From: Smaragdicoccus niigatensis DSM 44881 = NBRC 103563
Lineage (GTDB): Bacteria > Actinomycetota > Actinomycetes > Mycobacteriales > Mycobacteriaceae
Reading direction: 5' to 3'
Assembly: GCF_000380645.1 (NCBI RefSeq)
Contig: NZ_AQXZ01000012.1
Span: 124,001-188,000, forward strand
Length of the DNA stretch: 64,000 bases
The position numbers were made by a program, and so were the translations under genes. This document shows, one piece after another, positions 16,859-25,110 of the stretch; positions within the stretch are counted from its first letter, which is position 1, and every line of letters starts with the position of its first letter. The notes beneath the pieces are model-generated. The model did not search any database, was not told the origin of the DNA, and saw only the letters and a program-made list of their open reading frames with translations.

Positions 16859-17629
16859 ATGACGAGAGTGGCACGTAGTGGCGCAGCCGCGGCGGCGGTG
16901 GCCGGAACGGTGTTGCTGAGCTTCGGGATTGCACATTCGGCACCGCTCCGATCTGTGGTCTCGACCGCTCGGGACGCGATAGTTCCAGCGGTGGCGACGA
17001 CGAAAGTGACGTCGTTGTCTGCACCGGACCGGACCGCAGTTGCGGTCATCTCACTCGATACCGGCGATGACGTTGGTACCGCGAACTCCCACGAGGCCCG
17101 GCCGGCGCTGTCGATCGCGAAGCTCTACCTCGTGGAATACGCGTTGGAGCACGGTGATGGGTCGACATCCGATCTCGACCTCGCTGAGCAGGCGATTCGG
17201 TACTCCGATGACGATGCGGCAGACCAACTCGACGCTGAGTACCCGGGCGCGATCGACACAGTCGCCAGTGAATTCCATCTGGAAGACACGTCCGGAGATT
17301 ACTGGGGCTACTCGTACACCAGTGCCGCCGACGTTGCGTCCTTCCTAGCCGGTCTCGTCAAGAACGACCCGTCGTCCCCGATCCTGACCTGGATGTCGAC
17401 CGCCAGTCCGGTCGCCGCCGATGGAACCGACCAGAACTGGGGCACCGTCGACGTAGCAGGTGTCGAAGGAACCAAGTGGGGTTGGTCCGACCAAGGTCCC
17501 GAGGCGGTGGCCTCCGCGTCCTATGGCAACGGCTTCATCGTCGTGGCGTTGACCGAAGGCACGCCCGACGACGAAACCGCTGATGTCACCGAGGCCGTCG
17601 GCGGGATGTCCCTCGCTACCTCCGTCTGA
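16859..17629 (+). CDS. Secreted serine hydrolase / beta-lactamase-like protein
   Basis: The 256-residue product begins with a signal-peptide-like segment (RSGAAAAAVAGTVLLSFGIA, cleavage likely after HSA). The mature part shows the SxxK motif of penicillin-binding-type hydrolases (ALSIAKLYLVEYAL, near residue 82), YSDDDAAD in place of the SDN loop, and GTKWGW in place of KTG. This fits a divergent class A beta-lactamase/transpeptidase fold. Whether it cleaves beta-lactams is unknown. It begins 70 bp after accD3 and converges on the HNH gene. Confidence 0.65.
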   Translation: MTRVARSGAAAAAVAGTVLLSFGIAHSAPLRSVVSTARDAIVPAVATTKVTSLSAPDRTAVAVISLDTGDDVGTANSHEARPALSIAKLYLVEYALEHGDGSTSDLDLAEQAIRYSDDDAADQLDAEYPGAIDTVASEFHLEDTSGDYWGYSYTSAADVASFLAGLVKNDPSSPILTWMSTASPVAADGTDQNWGTVDVAGVEGTKWGWSDQGPEAVASASYGNGFIVVALTEGTPDDETADVTEAVGGMSLATSV

Positions 17630-17632
17630 CGA

Positions 17633-19213
17633 TCAGAACGGCGGTGGGGCGAGTTTGTCCCGCAGGTTTTCGACTTGGCGGTGTTGCATGTAGAGCCTCC
17701 TCAAAGACCGCAGCGTTTGCTGCTGGGCCGGGTCGTTCGCCATCGCGATGTCGTTGAGCGTCGGGCCGGTGATATCCGGTCCGATATGGGTTTCCCACCA
17801 GGTGGGGTGGTCGAGTTCTTTCTCCAAGTCGTCGGCATGAATCCAGCCGCCAGTGTCAGGTTCGACCAGCTCTTGGTCGAGGTTCGGCGCGAGGTTCGCC
17901 GGATACGGTCCGGCTCTGGTGATCCGGGTCAACCCGTTCGGAGACGTCCACAGGACCCCCGATTTGACGCGTCGACAGCCCCACAGCTTCTTGGTTTTCA
18001 GCTGGTGATGGGCCTTGCACACGGGTTGAAGGTTCGACACGATCGTCAACCCCCCGAGGATCGGGTTGTCATGGTTAAACGGGTTGATGTGATCCAACTC
18101 GCAGTCCCGCGACGGCACACAGCAGCCCGGGAACGTGCAGGTCGGGTACATCGCCCGCACCACGGCCGCGGTCAGTGCGTCCGGCTTGTACTTCAACGCC
18201 GAACTCGAGAACTTCGGTGACCGTGGAGCCTTCGCGGGCACCGTGGCCGGCTTGCGCACACGCGTGCAATCGACCAACGGGAGCGAGTCACCACTGCGGG
18301 GCTTCTCGGCCAAGGCGGCGAGTTCAGCCAGGATTCCTTGCCACGCGGCGTCACCGGCCAACTCGCGCACGAGTTCGGTCGGGATCGGGGTCCCGTCATC
18401 CAGTGTTGCCGCACCGTTCTTCAACGCGAGCAGGGTTTTGATGTCCACAAGGATCTGCAGCAGGAACTTGCGTCGGGTCGGCTGCTCAACCCCTGCTTTC
18501 GGGCAGTCCACATCCTCACACCGGCACACGAGCACCGTCTCCCCGTGCAGCAGCGCCATCAGGCCATCGGCTCGCCGCTGGTTCCGGGTCCGCGGGTCCT
18601 TAGGGCAGACGGTTTCGGCGATCTCGTTGATCAACCGATCCGCCTCATGACCCTCCAAATCGGTGATGCACGCCGACAACCAGGCAAGGCCGTTGCCCTC
18701 CTGCCGCACATACACCGTCCGGGACACACGCTGGTTGAGCTCACGCGCGGCGGCGGCTTCCTCGGGGTTCACCTGGAACCACAACGCCCATAACCGGCGC
18801 CGAAGCGGTCCCGGCGTGAGTCGTTGTGCGAGCGGAACGAGATGCGGCTCGACCCCGTCGATGGTTTCGGCGCACGCGTCTCGGAACACGGACACGATGG
18901 TCGAGACCGAGGCGTAGTCGATCACCCCGGCTTCGAACGCGGCATGCACCAACGGCAGCCGATGCCACAACTGACTGCCGGTCTCGACTAACAGATCTGC
19001 GGCCCGCTTGGAGATCCCGAGCGCGACCGCGACCTCGGTGATCGCGGAGAACTGCACCTCCACCGGATCGGGAGCAGACGCGATCTGCCAGTCCCAAAAC
19101 TCATGCGCGGCCATTGCCTTCCGACAGGCAGCCGCGTTCTCCGCCTGCGCGAGCTGGACGAGATCGTCGAGCGTCATGCAGTCGGTGTCAGGGGCGATAT
19201 CACTATCGAACAC
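17633..19213 (-). CDS. DUF222 and HNH endonuclease domain protein (REP13E12-like)
   Basis: The product has an N-terminal DUF222 helical domain (from about residue 30; MTLDDLVQLAQAENAAACRK) and a C-terminal HNH nuclease: MYPTCTFPGCCVPSRDCELD, then HINPFNHDNP and NLQPVCKAHHQLKT with the paired Cys and the His residues. Many paralogues occur in Mycobacteriales genomes and are often thought to be mobile-element derived. The GTG at 19213 (526 residues) is chosen because TAGAGT lies 7 nt upstream. The frame continues to a TTG at 19420, but that region lacks homology-like features. Cleavage target unknown. Confidence 0.85.
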   Translation of the reverse strand: MFDSDIAPDTDCMTLDDLVQLAQAENAAACRKAMAAHEFWDWQIASAPDPVEVQFSAITEVAVALGISKRAADLLVETGSQLWHRLPLVHAAFEAGVIDYASVSTIVSVFRDACAETIDGVEPHLVPLAQRLTPGPLRRRLWALWFQVNPEEAAAARELNQRVSRTVYVRQEGNGLAWLSACITDLEGHEADRLINEIAETVCPKDPRTRNQRRADGLMALLHGETVLVCRCEDVDCPKAGVEQPTRRKFLLQILVDIKTLLALKNGAATLDDGTPIPTELVRELAGDAAWQGILAELAALAEKPRSGDSLPLVDCTRVRKPATVPAKAPRSPKFSSSALKYKPDALTAAVVRAMYPTCTFPGCCVPSRDCELDHINPFNHDNPILGGLTIVSNLQPVCKAHHQLKTKKLWGCRRVKSGVLWTSPNGLTRITRAGPYPANLAPNLDQELVEPDTGGWIHADDLEKELDHPTWWETHIGPDITGPTLNDIAMANDPAQQQTLRSLRRLYMQHRQVENLRDKLAPPPF

Positions 19214-19408
19214 GCATTCGACTCTATACCGTGGGTCCGACAAGTAACGCTCTGACCAGCAGGAATGTGCAAAACCCGTCGCTCGGCGAAGCGGCCGAAT
19301 CGCTGGATCTGGACCCAATGCTCCACTCAGCGAACCGTCCCGTCCGAAACCAACGCCCCATAAAGATTCACGCTGAGCAATACCCTTCAGTCCCTCGAGA
19401 GCCCGCCG

Positions 19409-19421
19409 TAACTTCTCCAAC
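19409..19421 (+). promoter_or_regulatory. -10 hexamer for the leaderless Cys uORF and tauD operon
   Basis: TAACTT (19409-19414) is followed by exactly 7 nt and then the GTG of the uORF at 19422, the geometry of leaderless starts. No -35 match is needed in this group. Confidence 0.6.
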
Positions 19422-19466
19422 GTGATGAACGAGTACGCGTTCCGCTGTATGCGGTCCTGTCGCTAA
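19422..19466 (+). CDS. Leaderless cysteine-containing leader peptide (attenuator uORF)
   Basis: A 14-codon ORF (GTG, then ATG, then NEYAFRCMRSCR) ends in TAA 76 nt before the tauD-like gene. Two Cys codons and a Met codon lie in the last six codons. In mycobacteria, leaderless Cys-rich uORFs are known to act as cysteine-responsive attenuators of sulfur operons: ribosomes stall at Cys codons when cysteine is scarce and the downstream genes are expressed. The Cys and stop codons here lie inside a hairpin arm (19457-19462), so stalling would open it. Its place before a sulfonate operon supports the assignment. Confidence 0.72.
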   Translation: MMNEYAFRCMRSCR

Positions 19467-19520
19467 GCGCCGACAGCCCCCTTCTTCCGTTCACCCTCCT
19501 GTCCCACCTGTCCTGGGACA
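19457..19520 (+). promoter_or_regulatory. Attenuator hairpins of the tauD operon leader
   Basis: Hairpin one pairs CTGTCG (19457-19462) with CGACAG (19471-19476) and covers the last Cys codon and the stop of the uORF. Hairpin two pairs TGTCCC (19500-19505) with GGGACA (19515-19520), and a second TGTCC copy at 19509-19513 offers a competing pairing. This permits alternative folds governed by ribosome position; the mechanism is inferred. Confidence 0.5.
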
Positions 19521-19542
19521 CCTCTATCTCAAGGACCCCCTC

Positions 19543-20433
19543 ATGACGCTTGTCATCAACAAGATCACTGCCCACATCGGCGCTCGGGTCAGCGGCGTCG
19601 ACGTCAGTGAGGCGCTCGACGCAGAAACCGTGAATCAGCTGCGCCAGGCTCTCAACCAGCACAAGGCTCTCGTGTTCGATGCACCTGAACTCGACTCCGC
19701 AGGACAGGAGCGATTCGCGGCGAACTTCGGTGACCTCACCACCGCGCATCCGACGGTGCCAGGGCAGAACAGGGCCAACGTTCTCGAAGTCGACGCTGAG
19801 AACGGGAAGGCGAACGAGTGGCACACCGACGTCACGTTCGTCGTGAATCCGCCCGCGATCAGCACGCTGCGCAGCATCGTGATCCCGAGCTACGGCGGCG
19901 AGACGCTCATCGCGAGCTCGGCTGCGGCATACCGGAGTCTGCCGGAGCAGCTGCGCAGGTGGGCCGACTCGCTGTGGGCGATCCACACGAACATCTACGA
20001 CTACGTGAAGGTTCGCAGCGACAAGGAGGAGCAGTACCGCACGGTCTTCCAGTCGACGCAGTACGAGACGCGTCATCCGGTCGTGCGCGTGCATCCGGAA
20101 ACCGGTGAGAAGGGCCTGTTCATCGGGTCGTTCGTCAAGCAGATCGAAGGTCTGTCGAAGACCGAGTCGAAGGACGTGCTGCGCCTGTTCCAGGCGTACG
20201 TGACCAAGCCCGAGCACATTCTTCGCTGGTCGTGGCAGCCCGGTCAGCTGCTCGTGTTCGACAACCGCATCACGCAGCACTATGCGATCGACAACTACGA
20301 CGATCAGCCGCGCAAGCTCAGCCGAGTGACAGTCGCGGGCGACATCCCGGTGTCGGTGAACGGCGAGCGCTCGGAGGCCCTGCTCGGCGACGCGTCCCAC
20401 TACTCGCCGCTGGAATCGGCGAACGCCGCATGA
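19543..20433 (+). CDS. tauD: TauD/TfdA-family Fe(II)/2-oxoglutarate dioxygenase
   Basis: The 296-residue enzyme shows the iron-binding HxD as NEWHTDVTF near residue 92, the distal His in DNRITQHYAIDNY, and a 2-oxoglutarate Arg near DQPRKLSRVT. It resembles mycobacterial Rv3406-type alkyl-sulfate/sulfonate dioxygenases. It would oxidise an organosulfur compound to an aldehyde plus sulfite or sulfate, supplying sulfur when sulfate is limiting. An AAGGA site sits 8 nt before the ATG. It heads the ssuC-ssuB-ssuA-monooxygenase operon behind the Cys uORF. Taurine, sulfonate and alkyl sulfate substrates cannot be told apart here. Confidence 0.88.
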   Translation: MTLVINKITAHIGARVSGVDVSEALDAETVNQLRQALNQHKALVFDAPELDSAGQERFAANFGDLTTAHPTVPGQNRANVLEVDAENGKANEWHTDVTFVVNPPAISTLRSIVIPSYGGETLIASSAAAYRSLPEQLRRWADSLWAIHTNIYDYVKVRSDKEEQYRTVFQSTQYETRHPVVRVHPETGEKGLFIGSFVKQIEGLSKTESKDVLRLFQAYVTKPEHILRWSWQPGQLLVFDNRITQHYAIDNYDDQPRKLSRVTVAGDIPVSVNGERSEALLGDASHYSPLESANAA

Positions 20434-21293
20434 GTCTCGTCATCGACCGCCCGGGCCTGAAGTTCCGGGCGGTCGAATGGGACACGTTCTCGGCCCGGCC
20501 GAACACCGCGTTCCTGCACCGCATTTCGAAAAAGCTCCGCTGGCCGCTCGGCATTTACACAACGCCGATTGTTCTGCTGATCATCTGGCAGCTCGCGAGC
20601 GTGGCCGGCTTGTTGCCATCGGACTGGGCGCCATCGCCGACCGCGATTCTGTCGTCCGGCTATGACCTCTACCAGTCAGGCGAACTTATTCCGTCGCTTG
20701 GTATTTCGCTGACACGTGCGGGAACCGGTCTGGCCATCGGCCTGGCGGTCGGCGTGACCCTCGGCGTGCTCGGTGGACTGTTGAAGAGCGGCGAGTACCT
20801 GTTCAACGGGCTGTTCCAGATCTTGAACACGATTCCGCTCCTCGCGATCATCCCGCTGATGATCGTGTGGTTCGGCATCGACGAACTGACGAAGGTCCTG
20901 CTCATCGCGCACGGAGCTGCCGTGCCGATGTATCTGAACCTCTTCGCGGCGATCCGTGGCGTCGACCAACGGCTCGTGGAGATGGCGCGGTCGGCGGGCG
21001 CGAACCGTTTCCGGCAGGTCTTCCGGGTGCTTCTTCCGGGCGCGCTTCCCGGATTCCTTGTCGGTCTGCGGTTTTCGCTCGCCTACAGCGTCCTCGGTCT
21101 CGTCGCCGCGGAGATGGTCAATGCCAGCGAGGGCATCGGATTCCTCATCAACCGTGCACAGACGTACCTCCGCATCGATCAGGTCTTCTTCGGTCTGGTC
21201 ATCTACGCGACGCTCGGTCTGCTGGCGGATCAATTCGTCCGAACTCTCGAGCGAGTCCTGCTCCAGTGGCGACCCAGCTATGAGGCGTCATGA
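20430..21293 (+). CDS. ssuC: Sulfonate-type ABC transporter permease
   Basis: The 287-residue inner-membrane protein has a cytoplasmic N-terminus of about 45 residues and six or so helices. The EAA loop is EMARSAGANRFRQVFRVLLPGALPGFLVG, read here in its two halves, typical of the SsuC/TauC/NrtB class. The ATG at 20430 overlaps the dioxygenase stop as ATGA; the frame stays open upstream inside tauD but that is not coding. It works with SsuB and SsuA encoded directly after it. Confidence 0.92.
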   Translation: MSLVIDRPGLKFRAVEWDTFSARPNTAFLHRISKKLRWPLGIYTTPIVLLIIWQLASVAGLLPSDWAPSPTAILSSGYDLYQSGELIPSLGISLTRAGTGLAIGLAVGVTLGVLGGLLKSGEYLFNGLFQILNTIPLLAIIPLMIVWFGIDELTKVLLIAHGAAVPMYLNLFAAIRGVDQRLVEMARSAGANRFRQVFRVLLPGALPGFLVGLRFSLAYSVLGLVAAEMVNASEGIGFLINRAQTYLRIDQVFFGLVIYATLGLLADQFVRTLERVLLQWRPSYEAS

Positions 21294-22000
21294 CCACCGT
21301 CATTGCTGATCAGATTTCGGTCCGCGGTGTGGTTCGCCAGTTCGCCGGCCGCCGCGTTCTCGACAATCTCGATCTCACGATCGCGCGGTCGGAGTTCGTG
21401 GTTCTGCTCGGACCTTCGGGATGCGGAAAGTCGACGCTCCTGCGTCTGCTCGCCGGACTTGACCTCCCGGATTCCGGCGAGGTCGTCGTGCCGAAGGAAC
21501 GAGCAGTCGTGTTCCAAGCAGACCGCTTGCTCCCGTGGGAACGCGTTCTCAAAAACGTGACGATCGGACTGTACGGCCGGGACGCCAAGGACAAGGCAAA
21601 GGCTGCGCTCGACGAAGTCGGACTCGGCGGCCGCTCGAATGCCTGGCCCAAAACGCTGTCCGGGGGAGAAGCGCAGCGGGTCGCCTTGGCCCGAGCGCTC
21701 GTCACGGAACCGGACCTGGTGCTCCTCGACGAACCGTTTGCGGCACTCGATGCGCTGACCCGCCTCAAAATGCACGACCTCGTGCGCCAACTGCACCAAA
21801 AGCATGGCGCTGCAATGCTTCTCGTCACCCATGACGTGGCGGAGGCGATTGCTCTCGCCGATCGAATTCTCGTCATGCAGAACGGGCGGATCGGGAGCGC
21901 CTATCACGTGGGACTCAGCGCGGCAGACCGCCGTTCGAGCCCGCAACGCGAGGAGTTGCGCGCACAGCTCCTCTCTGACCTCGGCCTCACCGGCCGTTAA
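21290..22000 (+). CDS. ssuB: Sulfonate-type ABC transporter ATP-binding protein
   Basis: The 236-residue ATPase has Walker A GPSGCGKSTLLRLLAGLD near residue 41, Q-loop VVFQADRLLPWERVLKN, signature LSGGEAQRVALARALV, Walker B LVLLDEPFAALD and the switch His in VTHDVAEA. LLPWERVLKNV is characteristic of the nitrate/sulfonate/taurine subfamily. It starts with an ATGA overlap on ssuC. Confidence 0.93.
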   Translation: MTTVIADQISVRGVVRQFAGRRVLDNLDLTIARSEFVVLLGPSGCGKSTLLRLLAGLDLPDSGEVVVPKERAVVFQADRLLPWERVLKNVTIGLYGRDAKDKAKAALDEVGLGGRSNAWPKTLSGGEAQRVALARALVTEPDLVLLDEPFAALDALTRLKMHDLVRQLHQKHGAAMLLVTHDVAEAIALADRILVMQNGRIGSAYHVGLSAADRRSSPQREELRAQLLSDLGLTGR

Positions 22001-22021
22001 CGACAAAGGAAAACAGAGACA

Positions 22022-23044
22022 ATGGCCAGAAGGCTCAATCGATTACTCGCGGGTGCGCTCGGCGCGCTGATCGTCGCGGGGTCGTTGGCGGGGTGCTCCA
22101 CGTCGAGCGATTCCGCCAACGGCGGCGCCGCGGACGGCAAGAACCCGGAGTGGAAGGATCTGACCTTCACTGTCGGCGAGCAGAGCGATGGAATCGTCTC
22201 GCTGATCAAGGAATCGGGTGCGTTCAAGGACGCGTCGTACAAGATCAACTTCGCGAAGTTCGAGTACGGCCCGCCGCTGGTTGCGGCCGCGGCAAACGGG
22301 GACATTGACCTCGGCATGGTCGGCGCGGTTCCGCCGATCACCGCTGCAGCGAAGAACCTCGATTTCAAGATCATCGCGCAGCAGGCGCCGTATGACGCGA
22401 CCAAGGGACTCGAGGGAATCATCGTCCCGAAGGACTCGACGCTGCAGACCGCCGCCGATCTCAAGGGCAAGCGAATCGCGGTGCCGCAGGGAAGCTCCGC
22501 GCACGGTCTGGTCCTGAGCACGCTCAAGAGCGTGGGCCTGACGCCGAAGGACGTCGAGCTGGTGTACTTGCCTCCCAAGGAGGGCGCGTCGGCGTTCGAC
22601 AGCGGCAAGGTCGACGCCTGGTCGATCTGGGACCCGCTGCAGGAGTTCGCCGTTCAGAAGGGTGCCCGGGTCCTCGTGCCCGGTGTCCCGCCGCTCGACT
22701 ACGGCAACCTCTTCTACGTCGGATCGGGCAAGACCCTCAAGGACCCGGTCCGTCGCGCCGCTTTGGCTGACGTGCTGACCCGGATCTCCAAGGCCTACGC
22801 GTTCGGAAACGCGAACAAGGATGCGCACATCAAGGCGATCGCCAAGGACAGCGGCATCACCGAGGAACAGGCCGCGAAGACGATCGAGGGCTGGCGCTAC
22901 CGCCTCAAGTGGGTCTCACCCGAGACGATCGCCGGCGAGCAGACCCTGGCCGACAACTTCTTCGAAGTCGGCGAAATCCCGCAGAAGGTCGACGTCACGA
23001 GCACGGTCGACAACATCCTCCCGAACGGATACGACGTTGGCTAA
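22022..23044 (+). CDS. ssuA: Sulfonate/organosulfur-binding lipoprotein
   Basis: The 340-residue protein has a lipoprotein signal with lipobox SLAGC at Cys25. The mature domain is SsuA/TauA-like (LTFTVGEQSDGIVSLIKESG, AAANGDIDLGMVGAVPPITA, LKGKRIAVPQGSSAHGLVLS, KVDAWSIWDPLQEFAVQ). It would hold the organosulfur ligand at the outer face of the membrane and deliver it to SsuBC. A ribosome site AAGGA lies 8-12 nt before the ATG. The final codons overlap the monooxygenase start. Confidence 0.93.
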   Translation: MARRLNRLLAGALGALIVAGSLAGCSTSSDSANGGAADGKNPEWKDLTFTVGEQSDGIVSLIKESGAFKDASYKINFAKFEYGPPLVAAAANGDIDLGMVGAVPPITAAAKNLDFKIIAQQAPYDATKGLEGIIVPKDSTLQTAADLKGKRIAVPQGSSAHGLVLSTLKSVGLTPKDVELVYLPPKEGASAFDSGKVDAWSIWDPLQEFAVQKGARVLVPGVPPLDYGNLFYVGSGKTLKDPVRRAALADVLTRISKAYAFGNANKDAHIKAIAKDSGITEEQAAKTIEGWRYRLKWVSPETIAGEQTLADNFFEVGEIPQKVDVTSTVDNILPNGYDVG

Positions 23045-24389
23045 CCCGAATTCCACCAAGCACCTGCACTTGAACGCCTTCCTGATGGAAGCCGGCCACC
23101 ACGAAGCGGCCTGGCGACTGCCAGAAAGCAACGCCCAAGCAGACTTCGACCTCGCGCACTGGATCAAGCTCGCGCAGCTCGCCGAGTCCGCGAAGTTCGA
23201 CAGCCTGTTCCTCGCGGACGGTCCGGCGCTGCACGGTTCGGGCGAATTCCGGCCGGCGGGTCAGCTCGAACCGCTGACGCTGCTGACCGCGCTCGCCGCG
23301 GTCACCCGGCACATCGGATTGATCGCGACCGTGTCGACGACCTACAACTCGCCGTACAACCTGGCCCGACGCCTGGCGTCCGTCGACCACGTGAGCGGGG
23401 GACGGGTGGGATGGAACATCGTCACGTCCGCGACCACCGAGGAGGCCTCGAACTTCGGGCTCGACGACCGTCCGCTGCACGCCGAGCGCTATGCCCGAGC
23501 GGACGAGTTCCTCGAGGTCGTCCTCAAGCTCTGGGACTCGTGGGATGACGAGGCGATTGTCGCGGACAAGGCACGGGGCCGCTGGGCCGACCCGGACTTG
23601 ATCCGCCCGATCCACCACCGTGGCAAGCACTTCCGCGTCGAAGGCGCACTGAACGTGAAGCGGTCGCCGCAGGGTTACCCGCTGCTTGTTCAGGCCGGAT
23701 CGTCCGAGGACGGGCGGCAGTTCGCGGCCCGCTTCGCCGAGGCGATCTTCACCGCACATCAGACGTACGAAAGTGCGGTGAACTTCTACTCCGACATCAA
23801 GTCCCGGGTCCGCTCGGCCGGCCGAAACCCGGATTTGGTGAAGATCCTGCCCGGCATCGTCCCGATCATCGGCAGCACTGAATCCGAGGCACGCAAACTC
23901 GCGAAAGAGCTCGATGACCTGCGGGTTCCGGAGTACGGACTCGGCGCGCTCGCCACGATCCTGGAAGTCGAACCGCGGGAGCTGAAGCTCGACGAACCCT
24001 TGCCGAAGCAGGTCGTCGAACGACAGCATCGCGAAGGCTTCGTGAGCCGGTCGCAGCTCGTCATCGAGTTCGCGACGCGCGAGAAGCTGACGGTGCGCCA
24101 GGTGCTGTCTCGGCTCGGCGGAGGCCGTGGGCACTTCGTTCTCACGGGCACGCCGGAGCAGGTCGTCGCGACGCTGGAGAAGTGGTTCCACGGCGGCGCC
24201 GCGGACGGCTTCAACGTCATGGGTGCGGCCCTGCCATCGGGGCTCGAGGCCTTCATCGAGCACGTGCTCCCGGTCCTGCGGGCGAAGGGCTTGTTCCGTG
24301 AGGAGTACGACGGCGAGACTCTGCGCGACAACTACGGGCTGCCGCGTCCGGGCAACCAGTTCCATCGCGCGAGTGCCCAAAGTGCCTGA
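23037..24389 (+). CDS. FMN-dependent monooxygenase, NtaA/SnaA/DszA class
   Basis: The 450-residue luciferase-like enzyme shows ESAKFDSLFLADGPAL, ALAAVTRHIGLIATVSTTYN, HVSGGRVGWNIVTSATTEEA and FRVEGALNVKRSPQGYPLLV, typical of the NtaA/DszA branch. It uses reduced FMN and oxygen, here most likely to cleave the C-S bond of an imported organosulfur compound. The reductase partner is not adjacent, but two flavin reductases lie at 32.9-33.9 kb. The start is taken as TTG 23037, which overlaps the ssuA stop; it matches the family N-terminus (PNSTKHLHLNAFLMEAGHHE). Confidence 0.88.
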   Translation: MANPNSTKHLHLNAFLMEAGHHEAAWRLPESNAQADFDLAHWIKLAQLAESAKFDSLFLADGPALHGSGEFRPAGQLEPLTLLTALAAVTRHIGLIATVSTTYNSPYNLARRLASVDHVSGGRVGWNIVTSATTEEASNFGLDDRPLHAERYARADEFLEVVLKLWDSWDDEAIVADKARGRWADPDLIRPIHHRGKHFRVEGALNVKRSPQGYPLLVQAGSSEDGRQFAARFAEAIFTAHQTYESAVNFYSDIKSRVRSAGRNPDLVKILPGIVPIIGSTESEARKLAKELDDLRVPEYGLGALATILEVEPRELKLDEPLPKQVVERQHREGFVSRSQLVIEFATREKLTVRQVLSRLGGGRGHFVLTGTPEQVVATLEKWFHGGAADGFNVMGAALPSGLEAFIEHVLPVLRAKGLFREEYDGETLRDNYGLPRPGNQFHRASAQSA

Positions 24390-25110
24390 TGCTCTTGAGG
24401 TTCGAGGTCTGCGGAAGACCTACTCGGATGGCTTCACGGCTCTCGCCGGCCTCGACCTCGACATTCCATCCGGATCGCTGTTCGGTCTTCTCGGCCCGAA
24501 CGGCGCCGGGAAGACAACCCTGATCGGCTCGGTGTGCAACTTGGTGCGGCCCACCGAAGGTGAGATTCGCGTGTTCGGGATCGATCACCGCGACCGCGCC
24601 GCACGTCGGTTGGTGGGTCTCGCCGAGCAGGACATCAACGTCGACCGGTTTCTGACGATCCGGCAGTCTCTCGTCTTCCACGGGGGCTACCACGGGCTCA
24701 GCCGGAAGTTCGCGCGCAGCCGGGCGGACGACGTTCTCGAACTCCTCGGGCTCGCTCACAAGGCCGACGGCACCGTGCACGAGCTTTCGGGCGGTATGCA
24801 GCGTCGGCTCGTGCTCGCCCGGGCGATCCTGCATCAACCGGGGCTGCTGATCCTTGACGAACCAACCGCCGGCGTCGACGTCGAACTGCGCGCCGAAATC
24901 TGGCGCTTGATTCGGCAGCTCAACGCATCCGGAACGACGATCCTGCTCACCACGCACTACCTCGAAGAGGCGGAGGCGTTGTGCGACGAGATCGCGCTGA
25001 TCCGGGCCGGCCGGATCGTCGATCGCGGACCGTCCGAGACGCTGCGCCAGCGGTACGGGGTCGCCTCGATCGCCGGTGTCTACGAACGCGTCATCCGGGC
25101 GGCGTCGTGA
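24382..25110 (+). CDS. ABC-2 type exporter ATP-binding protein (DrrA-like)
   Basis: The 242-residue ATPase has Walker A GPNGAGKTTLIGSVCNLV, signature LSGGMQRRLVLARAIL, Walker B LLILDEPTAGVDVELR and the switch His in LLTTHYLEEAEAL. This is the antibiotic-efflux/Nod-type class, which pairs with an ABC-2 permease. It overlaps the end of the monooxygenase gene, so it is part of the sulfur operon. Two GTG codons (24373, 24382) could start it; 24382 gives the family-like N-terminus. The exported substrate is unknown. Confidence 0.88.
   Translation: MPDALEVRGLRKTYSDGFTALAGLDLDIPSGSLFGLLGPNGAGKTTLIGSVCNLVRPTEGEIRVFGIDHRDRAARRLVGLAEQDINVDRFLTIRQSLVFHGGYHGLSRKFARSRADDVLELLGLAHKADGTVHELSGGMQRRLVLARAILHQPGLLILDEPTAGVDVELRAEIWRLIRQLNASGTTILLTTHYLEEAEALCDEIALIRAGRIVDRGPSETLRQRYGVASIAGVYERVIRAAS

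Noticed and set aside
17633-19213. HNH gene as an active mobile element or intein
   Set aside because: No inverted terminal repeats, target duplication or host-gene interruption was seen around it.
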